Positions 33,807 through 45,133 of a DNA stretch of 64,000 bases are shown one piece after another; the stretch's first letter is position 1; each line of letters starts with the position of its first letter. The position numbers and the translations under genes were made by a program. The DNA is taken from positions 1-64,000 of the forward strand of contig JACPOL010000010.1 in NCBI GenBank assembly GCA_016185065.1, written 5' to 3'. This stretch comes from Chlamydiales bacterium (GTDB lineage: Bacteria > Chlamydiota > Chlamydiia > Chlamydiales > Rhabdochlamydiaceae). The notes beneath the pieces were generated by a model. The model ran no database searches. It was given only the letters and a program-made list of their open reading frames with translations, and had not been told where the DNA came from.

Positions 33807-35606
33807 CTAAAGGATCTGGAAGTCGCGGATTTGGAGTTGAATGCTCGACTTGTTGAGGAAGGTATTGACGTGAGGGGTGAAGGCGATGCGTAGAGTTAGA
33901 TTCTTCTTGGCTAGCATCGTGCGCTTCTCGGCCATGCCAAATGCGATTCCTTCTAAGAATCGATCGTTCTGTTCGAGATAGAGCTTCAGGTGAGTTTTGC
34001 CCACCACCTTGGGCATCCAGATCTGCTTCGCATCACAATAGAGGATCGGGGCTGGGTTCTCATTGCCAAAGGGTTCAAGTAGATTGAGAGATTCGAGGAA
34101 GTCGAAGGTGAGGTCGCCAAAGTTGATCTTAGCGTCTAAGCTGAGCTTTGGAGCAACATCTTGATCTTTGAGTTTCACGTTTGCAGCTTTAACGAATCGC
34201 TTTTTAAAGTCGGGAATCTTCTCTTCTTTGATCGTCAGGCCCGCTGCGAAGTCGTGCCCGCCGAAGTTGATGAGAAGATCGGCATTTTCACGGAGTAGAG
34301 GGAGAAGGGGGAATTCGGGAATTGTTCGCATCGAGCCCTTGCCGATACCATCTTCGATCGCGATAACGATAGTCGGTCGGTTGTAGGTCTTTGCAATGCG
34401 TGCAGTGATGATGGGGATGATTCCAGGGTGCCACTTCTCAGAGGAGAGCACGATAGCCTTCTCTTCAAAAACCTCTGGATGCTTGAGCAGATACTGATCT
34501 ATGTCTTCAGCATCGCGTCTTTCGATCTTCTGCCTTTCTAAGTTGTTGAGATCCAGTTCTTTAGCTAAAGATTCAGCAAGAGCGCTATCTCGGATAAGGA
34601 GCAGTTCAACTCCTTTTTTGGGATCTGCGATACGGCCTAGGCTATTCAATCGGGGAGCGACTTTTGAGGCGATGTCGATGGGGGTGATCTCGCTGGTTTT
34701 TAGCTCGCAGATCGTGAACAATTTTGAGAGGCCGATGCGCTTGGTTTTTCTGGTCTGTCTTAGGCCATAGCGTACAAGGATGCGGTTTTCACCAATAAGC
34801 GATCCCATGTCTGCGATCGTTCCAAGGGCAACGAGGTCTAGATAGCGTTTGAGATCGATCTGAGTTGCGGTGATCTCTCCATTGTTAATCAGCTGATTTG
34901 TGAGCGCATGTGCGAGTTTAAAGGCAACCCCGACTCCAGTGAGCTCTCGGTTTGGATAGGTGCTTCCTTCAACTTTGGGATTAAGAGTTGCTACGCAGTG
35001 AGGTAGGCGTGCTGTTGGCTCATGGTGATCGGTGATGATTACATCGACGCCTCTTTTCACCGCCTCTTCAATCTCGCTAACGGATGTGATCCCGCAGTCT
35101 GCAGTTATAAGGAGTTTGCAGTTATTTGTGATCGCATAGTCGATCGCATCGAGCATTAAGCTCTTTTTTAAGGAGATGCGGTTCGAAATATAATAGAAGA
35201 CTTTTGCTCCGATGAGCTGGAGAAACTCGGTAAGAAGAGTTGCGGCGGTCATCCCATCTACGTCGTTGTCGCCATAAACGAGGATATGTTCACCCTTTTT
35301 TAGGGCGTCGAAAACGCGGGCTACAGCCTTCTCCATATCTGGAAAGAGGTCTGGATCAAAAAGGTCTGGCAATTTTGCATAGAGATACTCGTGTATCTCT
35401 TCGAGATCGGAGAATCCTCGAGAGGCCAGGACCTGTGCAGTTACAGGATGGATATTGAATTCGCGAATGATCGTCTTAACCCACTCGGCGTCTGTATCTG
35501 GGTAGACCCAGAGGGGGCTAATTGATCGTTTGCGAAGTTCAGCATCACCAGCTCTCTTGTCTTCTTCCGCGGGGGATGTGACCTTCTCCGCATCAGAGGT
35601 TTCCAT
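33807..35606 (-). CDS. recJ: Single-stranded-DNA exonuclease RecJ
   Basis: RecJ is the 5'-3' single-strand exonuclease of recombination and repair. The 599-residue protein has DHH motifs: VYGDNDVDGMTAATLL, LLITADCGITSVSEI, VIITDHHEPTARLP and VALGTIADMGSL, then the DHHA1 domain with LINFGGHDFAAGLTI and a C-terminal OB-like region. In motif I the usual DYDVDG appears as DNDVDG, so one metal ligand (Asp to Asn) may be changed; otherwise complete. It is 66 bp after secDF on the same strand. Confidence 0.95.
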   Translation of the reverse strand: METSDAEKVTSPAEEDKRAGDAELRKRSISPLWVYPDTDAEWVKTIIREFNIHPVTAQVLASRGFSDLEEIHEYLYAKLPDLFDPDLFPDMEKAVARVFDALKKGEHILVYGDNDVDGMTAATLLTEFLQLIGAKVFYYISNRISLKKSLMLDAIDYAITNNCKLLITADCGITSVSEIEEAVKRGVDVIITDHHEPTARLPHCVATLNPKVEGSTYPNRELTGVGVAFKLAHALTNQLINNGEITATQIDLKRYLDLVALGTIADMGSLIGENRILVRYGLRQTRKTKRIGLSKLFTICELKTSEITPIDIASKVAPRLNSLGRIADPKKGVELLLIRDSALAESLAKELDLNNLERQKIERRDAEDIDQYLLKHPEVFEEKAIVLSSEKWHPGIIPIITARIAKTYNRPTIVIAIEDGIGKGSMRTIPEFPLLPLLRENADLLINFGGHDFAAGLTIKEEKIPDFKKRFVKAANVKLKDQDVAPKLSLDAKINFGDLTFDFLESLNLLEPFGNENPAPILYCDAKQIWMPKVVGKTHLKLYLEQNDRFLEGIAFGMAEKRTMLAKKNLTLRIAFTPHVNTFLNKSSIQLQIRDFQIL

Positions 35607-35672
35607 TGAATGAGGGTCTCAAAAAAATATTTCTGTTTCTGCTCAGTATATCGACCCTCCGAATTAAAACCT

Positions 35673-38600
35673 TTAAATATCTCCTCTCATGACTTCGACC
35701 GTTTTCTTCTCATCCCGCTGATGAAAATATTGCAATAAGGGGGCTGCAATAAACAGGGAGGAGAGGGTTCCAAAGATAACGCCCATGCTCATTACCAGTG
35801 CAAAGCCAAAGATGGTGCTTCCGCCTAAAGCGACGAGCGGAATCAGTGCAACTAGGGTAATTCCCGAAGTCAAAGTGGTTCTGCTGAGGGTCGCGTTTAA
35901 AGCGTGATTAATAATTTCTTTAAATGAGAACTTGCGCATCTGCTTCAGATCCTCGCGGATCCTATCGAAGATGATGATCGTATCGTTTAGCGAGTAGCCG
36001 ATAATTGTCATCAAAGCGGCGATCGTATTCAGATCTATCTGCACAGCGACTCCGAGCGCATGTAGAATGGCGAGCATGCCAATCGTGATGAGCACGTCGT
36101 GTGCAAGGCAGATGGTTGCTGAGATCGCATATTTGAATTCAAAACGCACTGTCACGTAAACGAGAATGCAGATGAGAGCAAGCCCGAGTCCCATGAGAGC
36201 AGATGTCTGCATCGCTTCCGACATCTGTCCGCTAACTGCGGACCAGCTCTTGTCTAAGCCTTGCAAGCTCTTCTCAGAAAGAGTGAGTCCTGCTTTTTGA
36301 AGCGCATCTACAACCCAGATGATTTTTGGATTCGCTTCATACGGGTAGGTTAGCTCGCGGTTTGCGTCTTGAGATTCGAGTCCGAAGAATGCGTGTCCTG
36401 CATGATCCATGCTCTGGCTAAGGAAGATGCGCACATTATTAGATGGCGTCAGCTCTCGAACTTGGAAGTCTTGTTGAGGCGCGCCAGCTTTTATTAGCGC
36501 TGTCTCCACGAGTTTTCTGTAGTCGCTTGAAGTCTGTTTTGGAAGTTCGACTTCAATTGCATATCCGCCCGTGAAGTCCATTCCCAAAATTGTATGGCGT
36601 TGAGTCGTAAAGACGAGGGCGCCAACCGCAATGATGAGAGTCGACACAATTAAAGTCGGCTTTGTGAATTTCAAGAAGTTGAAATTGGACGATTTAATCC
36701 AGCTGGCCATGTTAAGCGCCTTATTCTTTGAATTTTGAACCCATCCATTGAAGAAGAAGCGCGTCATAAAGAGTGCTGTGAACATCGAAGAGACGATACC
36801 AATGATCAGTGTGATTGCGAACCCTTTAATTGGTCCGGAATCAAAATGCATCAGGATTAGAGCAGCGATAATAGTCGTCACGTTTGAGTCGAGAATCGCG
36901 GAAAAGGCTCTCTTATATCCGGCATGCACCGCATGCGCAATGCGTCCGGTTACGGCGAACTCTTCGCGGATTCTTTCGAAAACAAGCACGTTGGCATCGA
37001 CAGCCATTGCAAGCGTCAGCACAAGCCCTGCAATTGTTGCCAGGGTAAGAGTGGCTGAGAGGTTCTGCAGAGTTGCCCACATGATCAGCAAGTTGAAGAT
37101 CACAGCAACAGAGGCAACAACGCCTCCGAAGCGGTAGTATCCAACCATCGCGCCGATCACAAAGAGCAGGGAGATAAACATCGCCCAGATGCCGAGCGTG
37201 CGCTCTTGAGCGCCGATTTCGGGGCTTACGTTCTTCTCGGAGAGAATGCGAGGTGTAAAGCTGAGGGAGCCGGCTTTTAAGTCCGCTTCCAACTGGCTTA
37301 CCTCTCTTTGCGTAAAGCTTCCCGTAATCATCGCGCTGTCGCGCAGAGCAGAGTCGAGAGTCGGAGCGCTAATGATCGTGCCATTTAGAATGACAGCCAT
37401 TCTCCAGCCTCGGCCACGCGAGTAGACGTCGAGAGGTGTTCCTATGACCTTCTCTTTGGAGAAGCGCGAGGTCCATGCGAATAGAGCGTCGCGCGGACTA
37501 AACTTATGCACCTCTTTTGTAACTTGAGATCCTTTAACTCCAAAGCTTAAGAAGTTTCCTTTTGAAGGGTCGTAAGAGGAGTGGACGTTTTCAAGGTTTG
37601 AGCCTTCAAGCGCGTAGTTGCGGAAGGTGATCATCAGAGGATTGGTCTGTCCGTGCCATTCTGTAAAGTCCTCTCCGCGCATCACAGCGATCTTCGAATA
37701 GGTGTCGTTATACATGCTGCTTGCAGAGGGGTCCTGCGGAGAGGTGAGGCGCAGGCCATTCTCATACAGGATTTTTGCTGCCTCGCTGCGCGGCTGTACA
37801 ACATCGGGATCCACAGAGTCGCCATGAAGATGCTGCCAAGCGATCTGGTTGATCTCCTCAGCATCTTTTCTATTTGTAACGACAGCTTCATTCCACACCT
37901 CTTGCAAGAAGCGTCCAACTTCTTCCGAAAGTTGAGAGTTGCTAGAGGAAAACTTCTCGTTCACGATGTGGAAGTACATTGAAGAGGCCTTAACGAGCTC
38001 TTGTGCGGATAGTCCTTGAGAGCCGGGGAAGTCGAGGGTGATCGTATTGCCTTCCTGGCGAATGCTCACCTCAGAGACGCCCATCTTATTCACGCGCTTA
38101 TAAAGCTCGTTAATGCCCTGCTTGATATCGACTTCGTTTGTAACGATGCGTCCACCGGCATCTCGGAGTTCGATTTGAACGGTTTTCCCGCCAGAAAGAT
38201 CCAACCCCCAATGGAGAATTTTGCGATCATCGCCGCGGAAGTACTTTGAGAAGCTGAGATCTAGGTTGCTCCAGAGAATGCTCTTCGTCGGCTTGGGAAC
38301 GTCGTAAGGAGAGATGCCTTTAATGCCGAGTCTTGCTGCGTTGTAGTCGTCGCTCCACTTTTGTAGATCTTCATGGATGCGAGTTCCGATCTTGTTTTCA
38401 GTTAAGATGCGCTGCTCGACATCTGTGAATTCAAGAGAGGCGAAGCGCTTTGTTCCATGGACAGTAAAATCTTCTCTAGTAGCCTTGAGAAGGGTCTGGT
38501 AGTAGTTCTCTTTTTCAAAGATGAAATCCTGAGCATATTCAGATCCTACAAGGCGAGCCGATCCGGCATAACCGAAAAAGCCGCTGCTCTGCAGAATTTC

Positions 38601-40241
38601 TCGCAGCTGGTGGAAGTCCTCCATGAACTGCCTAGCTTCTTCAGATTCTGGAGCAGCTTCTGCCTTCTGCATGATCTTATCCACTCCTCTTGCCAGGATG
38701 TAGATCGAATTCATGCGGAAGCCCTTTGCCGGCATCTTGTTATATTGAGCAGGAGAGTAGATCAGGAGGCCAAGCTTCTTCTGCTCGGCGGGAAGAGAGA
38801 GGTAGGTGTCGTAATCCCAGATTGGAAACTCCTCTCTTTTTAGATCGGGGTGTTTGGGAGCCCAGCTCTTTTGGATCAGCTGCTTTAGTTGCACGGCCTC
38901 TGCCTGGGCAATGCTTCCAAGTCTTAGAGCTACGAAGCTGCTGCTTCCTGTGAGCTGATTTAAGGAGATCTCAAACTGGTCTTGGAGAGGTGTGATCTTC
39001 TCAGAGGCTTCTCGAGAAGCGAGGGCGATCTCGTTGTAGATAAACTGCTCTATTCCATCTGCGCGTCTATCTCCCTTCTTTTGAAGGTCGGCTTTTAAAG
39101 TCAGGATATCTGGAAAGGGGTGGAGGATGATCTTCTCATTGGACCAATCGATAGAGAGCTTTTCGATAAAAGGGCTGCGTCCTTCAAGCGAAATCGTTTG
39201 AATTTTGCTTGACCCAGTACTCTTTTTTTCACTCTCGTCAATTGCGGCCCCAAGCGTCGTATAGTTCCATGGGGTTTTTCCCGCTGCAAAAAGTGAGCTC
39301 TTCTTCTTGATAATCGCAAGGGCTGAGGAGAGGATCTTCTCTCGGCTTGTGAGCTGGTCGAGGCGCTGCTGTTTCACGCCATCGAGGTAGGAGCCTTCAA
39401 CTTTTTTCTGCTCTTTCTCATTCTGGATGGCGATTCTATCCAGCTTCACCTGATCTTTAAGCTGTTCGACCGCTGCAATAAAGCTCTGGATGGTCTGGTG
39501 GGCATTTCCCCCTTCTGTCTGGGTGAAGGTTGCAAAATAGCGGGAAGCGATGGGCGAATCTTCACCGAAGGATTTAGTGAAAGAGAGGATGTCTTGGGCT
39601 AAAAAGAGGATGAGATCTTGCACTTGTGGATCTTTTAAATTCCCTAGAGAGCCTTGTACGAACTGCGCATTTTGGCTTGTGCCGCCAAGAGAGAGTGCAA
39701 CTTCTAAAAGGCGATCGTTGACAAGAGCGTGGTAGAGAGGGGTCGGTCTTCCCTGAGCATCTGCTTTTGCGGAGAATTGGAAGAAGGAAGAGAGCTGCTG
39801 CGGAGAAAAATGGACGGGGATCTTTCTGTGGATGAAGACCGTTTTGCGCCCCTCTTCTCCCTCTAAAGTGGGAGAGAGAGAGAGCTGTGCGGGAACGAAG
39901 GAGATGAGAGAGCCGGCTCTTGGGAAGAAGCGACGGAACTTCTGAGCGTCTTGGGCATTTTTGAAGGTGATGCTAACGAGTTGAGGCTGCTTCTCATCCA
40001 GAATGATTGTTTGAGGCTTGAGATTGAGAAGAGCGCAGTAGGAGTTCAGCCATTCGACGGAATCTTTCTCGAGGCTATTTACACGCTCAGCAATCGAAAG
40101 GGAGATCTGCTCTGCTCTCTTTGCATCGATTGATTTATGCAGCGGTTTAGAATAATAGAAAAGGGTGGGGAGGATGTTGTAAACCGTTAAAATAAGAACG
40201 GCTACAATAAGAAAACGCTGCCATTGTCTCTGCTTTTCCAT
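35673..40241 (-). CDS. secDF: Fused protein-export membrane protein SecD-SecF
   Basis: A single 1522-residue protein combines SecD and SecF, the membrane partners that drive late steps of Sec export with the proton gradient. SecD part: N-terminal TM (WQRFLIVAVLILTVYNILPT), a very large periplasmic P1 region (about 40-870), WGLDLSGGKTVQIELRDAGG, and TM bundle with ATIAGLVLTLAMAVDANVLV. SecF part: MDFTGGYAIEVELP, then IAALMTIIGYSLNDTIIIFD and TLTSGITLVALIPLVALGG. The periplasmic domain is far larger than in E. coli, as usual in chlamydiae. The ATG at 40241 follows AGAGGG; the longer frame to 40352 is not needed. Confidence 0.96.
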   Translation of the reverse strand: MEKQRQWQRFLIVAVLILTVYNILPTLFYYSKPLHKSIDAKRAEQISLSIAERVNSLEKDSVEWLNSYCALLNLKPQTIILDEKQPQLVSITFKNAQDAQKFRRFFPRAGSLISFVPAQLSLSPTLEGEEGRKTVFIHRKIPVHFSPQQLSSFFQFSAKADAQGRPTPLYHALVNDRLLEVALSLGGTSQNAQFVQGSLGNLKDPQVQDLILFLAQDILSFTKSFGEDSPIASRYFATFTQTEGGNAHQTIQSFIAAVEQLKDQVKLDRIAIQNEKEQKKVEGSYLDGVKQQRLDQLTSREKILSSALAIIKKKSSLFAAGKTPWNYTTLGAAIDESEKKSTGSSKIQTISLEGRSPFIEKLSIDWSNEKIILHPFPDILTLKADLQKKGDRRADGIEQFIYNEIALASREASEKITPLQDQFEISLNQLTGSSSFVALRLGSIAQAEAVQLKQLIQKSWAPKHPDLKREEFPIWDYDTYLSLPAEQKKLGLLIYSPAQYNKMPAKGFRMNSIYILARGVDKIMQKAEAAPESEEARQFMEDFHQLREILQSSGFFGYAGSARLVGSEYAQDFIFEKENYYQTLLKATREDFTVHGTKRFASLEFTDVEQRILTENKIGTRIHEDLQKWSDDYNAARLGIKGISPYDVPKPTKSILWSNLDLSFSKYFRGDDRKILHWGLDLSGGKTVQIELRDAGGRIVTNEVDIKQGINELYKRVNKMGVSEVSIRQEGNTITLDFPGSQGLSAQELVKASSMYFHIVNEKFSSSNSQLSEEVGRFLQEVWNEAVVTNRKDAEEINQIAWQHLHGDSVDPDVVQPRSEAAKILYENGLRLTSPQDPSASSMYNDTYSKIAVMRGEDFTEWHGQTNPLMITFRNYALEGSNLENVHSSYDPSKGNFLSFGVKGSQVTKEVHKFSPRDALFAWTSRFSKEKVIGTPLDVYSRGRGWRMAVILNGTIISAPTLDSALRDSAMITGSFTQREVSQLEADLKAGSLSFTPRILSEKNVSPEIGAQERTLGIWAMFISLLFVIGAMVGYYRFGGVVASVAVIFNLLIMWATLQNLSATLTLATIAGLVLTLAMAVDANVLVFERIREEFAVTGRIAHAVHAGYKRAFSAILDSNVTTIIAALILMHFDSGPIKGFAITLIIGIVSSMFTALFMTRFFFNGWVQNSKNKALNMASWIKSSNFNFLKFTKPTLIVSTLIIAVGALVFTTQRHTILGMDFTGGYAIEVELPKQTSSDYRKLVETALIKAGAPQQDFQVRELTPSNNVRIFLSQSMDHAGHAFFGLESQDANRELTYPYEANPKIIWVVDALQKAGLTLSEKSLQGLDKSWSAVSGQMSEAMQTSALMGLGLALICILVYVTVRFEFKYAISATICLAHDVLITIGMLAILHALGVAVQIDLNTIAALMTIIGYSLNDTIIIFDRIREDLKQMRKFSFKEIINHALNATLSRTTLTSGITLVALIPLVALGGSTIFGFALVMSMGVIFGTLSSLFIAAPLLQYFHQRDEKKTVEVMRGDI

Positions 40242-40375
40242 AGACCCTCTTATTAAATTAATCTTCGGAAGAATACTTATCTGCCTGAGATTCTGTCTAG
40301 TAAAAGCATAAGCTTTCGTGAAAAGAATGCACTCTCTATATTGTCTATGCAATAGATGGGTTTAAGGGTTCAGAT

Positions 40376-41149
40376 ATGTATATTTTTCTCCTGATTTTCT
40401 CTTTAATTTGTTCTTGGTCTTCTACCCTGCATGCTGGGGAGCCTCAAGAGGAGTACTGCACGCTGCAGCTGCTGGATCCCAAAGGGTATCAACTGCTTCT
40501 AGACGACCATTCGATCTGGGAGGTCAACTGGACCAACAGCTGGAGCTCATACTCCTGGAAGGTGGGAGACAAGATCCGCGCCGTGACCACGAGCCCAGGA
40601 GCAGCGGAATTTCAACTGATTAATCTCGATCGCTCCTCCTCCATTTATGCAAAGCGCACCCGTGTTGTCGATGAGAGGTATATCGAGTCGATTGCAGATA
40701 TTACGCAGGGGGGCAACTGGATTCAGCTCGACAGCAATGCGATGTGGAGAGTTGACAAGCGCGATCGCAATGAGGCGCTAAAATGGGAGGTGGGTGATGA
40801 GGTTCTACTCTCCGTTGTATACTCCTTTTTCAGCAATGAGCCCGACTTTTATCTAAAAAACCTTCGTACCGGGAGCTCAGCCTGGGTCCATTTTCATAAG
40901 CAGGCTCACACCCTCGACTGTCCGCGCATCAAAGATATTTTCTGGACTCACATCGAGCTTACCGACGGTACCCAGTGGACCTATAGCGTCTACTGGCCCT
41001 ACATGGGAGACTGGGGAGCTGGGTGGGAGGCGGGAGATCGCGTTGAGGTCTTTTTTGATCCTAATAATATGAATCAATACACCCTTTTCAACTACGACTC
41101 GGCAAAAATCATGGGTGGGCCACTCGTGGTTACCCCCTACAAGAAGTAG
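40376..41149 (+). CDS. Secreted triple-repeat beta-rich protein
   Basis: The 257-residue protein has a signal peptide (YIFLLIFSLICSWSSTLHAG) and then three repeats of about 70 residues, each with a LxDxSxW-type strand followed by a W..GDxV-type strand: repeat 1 LLLDDHSIWEVN ... WKVGDKI; repeat 2 IQLDSNAMWRVD ... WEVGDEV; repeat 3 IELTDGTQWTYS ... WEAGDRV. It is rich in Trp and Tyr and has one Cys pair candidate. I do not recognise the family; similar small beta repeats occur in secreted chlamydial hypothetical proteins. It is divergent from secDF and followed by a family C repeat. Function unknown. Confidence 0.8.
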   Translation: MYIFLLIFSLICSWSSTLHAGEPQEEYCTLQLLDPKGYQLLLDDHSIWEVNWTNSWSSYSWKVGDKIRAVTTSPGAAEFQLINLDRSSSIYAKRTRVVDERYIESIADITQGGNWIQLDSNAMWRVDKRDRNEALKWEVGDEVLLSVVYSFFSNEPDFYLKNLRTGSSAWVHFHKQAHTLDCPRIKDIFWTHIELTDGTQWTYSVYWPYMGDWGAGWEAGDRVEVFFDPNNMNQYTLFNYDSAKIMGGPLVVTPYKK

Positions 41150-41164
41150 TTCGAAGAGAGAAGA

Positions 41165-41399
41165 AAGATCGGGAACCGGCACGGGCACGCACACGTTAAA
41201 GAACTCCTCCCTAAAGAGAGGAGATTCTCTTCGGCTAAGGACAAAAGAGAATATGAATCCCGCCTAGACTCGGCCCTAAAGAGCCGAGATTGCGGCGAGG
41301 GGCCGTTCACGAAAGAAAGAGCAGAAGAAGGTCAACAAACTTTTTGAGTAACATTCCGGATTTTCGTGAACGAGCCCGTGTGCGTGCCTGTGCCCGATC
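41165..41399. repeat. Family C palindromic repeat, copy 2, interrupted by family D
   Basis: Outer ends AGATCGGG and GCCCGATCT, with arms GGCACGCACACG-type as in copy 1. The left arm is broken after CACGCACACG (41194) and resumes at GTTCACGAAAG (41304); the 109 bp between are the family D element. The right arm (TTTCGTGAACGAGCCCGTG, GTGCGTGCC) is intact, so the insertion point can be read from it. It starts 16 bp after the stop codon at 41149. The remaining bases to purA (41400-41467) show nothing but a pyrimidine-rich stretch. Confidence 0.9.
41198..41309 (+). repeat. Family D repeat, noncoding copy nested in family C
   Basis: About 112 bp, nearly identical to the in-frame copy in tsaE (14840-14952). 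Its hairpins are perfect: stem CTCCTC/GAGGAG and stem CTCGGC/GCCGAG each close the same eight-base loop CCTAAAGA, and ATTCTC/GAGAAT forms a third. The better pairing here suggests this copy is closer to the original element. Confidence 0.9.
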
Positions 41400-41467
41400 T
41401 TTCTCTTTCCTCTTTCATGGTTTTTGGGCTATGCTCAGCCCTCTTTGTTTTTAAATTTTTAAGGTAG

Positions 41468-43557
<2,090 letters not shown>

Positions 43558-43562
43558 GTTCC

Positions 43563-44438
43563 ATGATTTTCAAAATGAAACGCTTGGCAGATCTCAATAA
43601 GAGACTCGCCGTTTCTATGTTCGTCATCGCCTTTGTGGGATTGCTGATCGTCTACTCTTCAATTAACTGGGTGAGCGCACTTCTGGTTCTAACTGTCGCT
43701 GCAGCTGCGGTGATCGGAATCTGGGAGTATGTTCAGCTGGCGCTTGCAAAAGAGCTGAAGCCGGCCGTTAACCTGATGATGGGAGTCGCCTTTTGCGAAG
43801 TTTTTGCCTTCTTTTTCGTCCAGAAGCAGGACTACACTCCGCTGCTTCCCCTTGCGATTCTGATGATTGGAGTTGTCACTTTTTTTGTTTTTCACTTTAA
43901 AGAGACGCATAACGCACTCAATCATATTGCCGTCGAATTTTTCGGGGTCTGCTACGTCGCCCTTCCCCTCTGTTTTATGTTAGGCGTGCTCTATCCTCTT
44001 ACCTCTCATCCCATTGCGCAAGATGGAAGATGGTGGCTCGGTTATCTGGTGGTCGTAACGAAGATCACAGATGTAGGTGCCTACTTCGTTGGAAGGCTCT
44101 GGGGAAGACATAAGCTCGCTCCTATTCTAAGCCCAAAAAAGACTGTAGAAGGAGCTATTGCGGGCTTCTTTTTTGCTGTGGGTGCCAGTGTTCTTTTCTA
44201 TTTTCTTGGGAAAAACTACTCCGCAGGAACCTTTGACCTCTCCTTTACAGATTCGATCTGGATGGGAATGCTGATTGGGGTGATCGGGCAGGTGGGAGAT
44301 CTCGCTGAATCTCTGCTTAAACGCGATGCTGTAGTAAAGGATAGTAATAAGCTGCCAGGTATTGGAGGAGTTCTAGACCTGCTCGACTCTCTTCTCTTTA
44401 CTGTGCCTATCGTTTACCTGTTTCTTAGGATGCACTGA
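43563..44438 (+). CDS. cdsA: Phosphatidate cytidylyltransferase
   Basis: CdsA makes CDP-diacylglycerol for phospholipid synthesis. The 291-residue membrane protein has about eight hydrophobic segments and the C-terminal signature with ILSPKKTVEGAIAGFF and KRDAVVKDSNKLPGIGGVLDLLDS. GGAGG of the uppS stop region serves as its RBS. The stop overlaps the cmk start (TGATG). Its product feeds the PgsA-type enzyme at 8656. Confidence 0.95.
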   Translation: MIFKMKRLADLNKRLAVSMFVIAFVGLLIVYSSINWVSALLVLTVAAAAVIGIWEYVQLALAKELKPAVNLMMGVAFCEVFAFFFVQKQDYTPLLPLAILMIGVVTFFVFHFKETHNALNHIAVEFFGVCYVALPLCFMLGVLYPLTSHPIAQDGRWWLGYLVVVTKITDVGAYFVGRLWGRHKLAPILSPKKTVEGAIAGFFFAVGASVLFYFLGKNYSAGTFDLSFTDSIWMGMLIGVIGQVGDLAESLLKRDAVVKDSNKLPGIGGVLDLLDSLLFTVPIVYLFLRMH

Positions 44439-45133
44439 TGGTAATCGTTACGATCGATGGACCTGCCGGGACTGGCAAGAGCACGGTGGCCAGAAGGGTT
44501 GCTGATAGCCTACATTTTTCCTATTTCGATACAGGAGCGATGTACCGCGCAGTCACCTGGAAGATTCTGCAGGAAGGGATAGATTTAAAGGAGACAAGCG
44601 CGCTTGAAAAGCTTCTCGAAGAGCTCTCTTTTCGCATCGTCGAAGAGAAGGGATCCAAGCGCTACTTTGTAGGGGATACAGATGTTACCGAGGAGATACG
44701 GACTCCAGAGATCACTTCGCGTGTTTCAGAGATCTCCGCGCTGCTCTGTGTGCGCAGTGCTCTAGGAAAGATACAGCGCGCCTTTGCAAAGCATGGCAAC
44801 TCTGTTTTTGAAGGAAGGGATATGGGAAGTGTGATCTTTCCCCAAGCTGAAATCAAAATCTTTCTCACCGCAAAACCGGAAGTGCGCGCAGAGCGAAGAT
44901 TAAAAGAGCTCGTCGCGAAAAATCCAGATCTAGCCAAGACCCTCGATTCTCAGAAGATGCTCAGCGATATTATGCGACGAGATGAGGTAGACTCGACACG
45001 GGAGCACGCCCCCCTCTTATGTCCTAAAGATGCGCACGTAATCGACACCTCCGATCTGTCGATCGATGAGGTTGTCTCTCAAATTCTCACCTATGTTTCC
45101 AAAAAAGGAGCTGGAGATGGAAAGAGAAGATAG
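44438..45133 (+). CDS. cmk: Cytidylate kinase
   Basis: Cmk phosphorylates CMP and dCMP. The 231-residue protein has the P-loop IDGPAGTGKSTVARRVAD, FDTGAMYRAVTW, FEGRDMGSVIFP and the C-terminal RRDEVDSTREHAPL. Start overlaps the cdsA stop by one base, and the end overlaps plsC. CMP is released by CDP-lipid enzymes, so co-expression with cdsA is sensible. Confidence 0.96.
   Translation: MVIVTIDGPAGTGKSTVARRVADSLHFSYFDTGAMYRAVTWKILQEGIDLKETSALEKLLEELSFRIVEEKGSKRYFVGDTDVTEEIRTPEITSRVSEISALLCVRSALGKIQRAFAKHGNSVFEGRDMGSVIFPQAEIKIFLTAKPEVRAERRLKELVAKNPDLAKTLDSQKMLSDIMRRDEVDSTREHAPLLCPKDAHVIDTSDLSIDEVVSQILTYVSKKGAGDGKRR

Noticed and set aside
41198-41309. A tRNA-like gene in the family D element
   Set aside because: The hairpins have eight-base loops and no acceptor stem, T-loop or D-loop consensus could be found.
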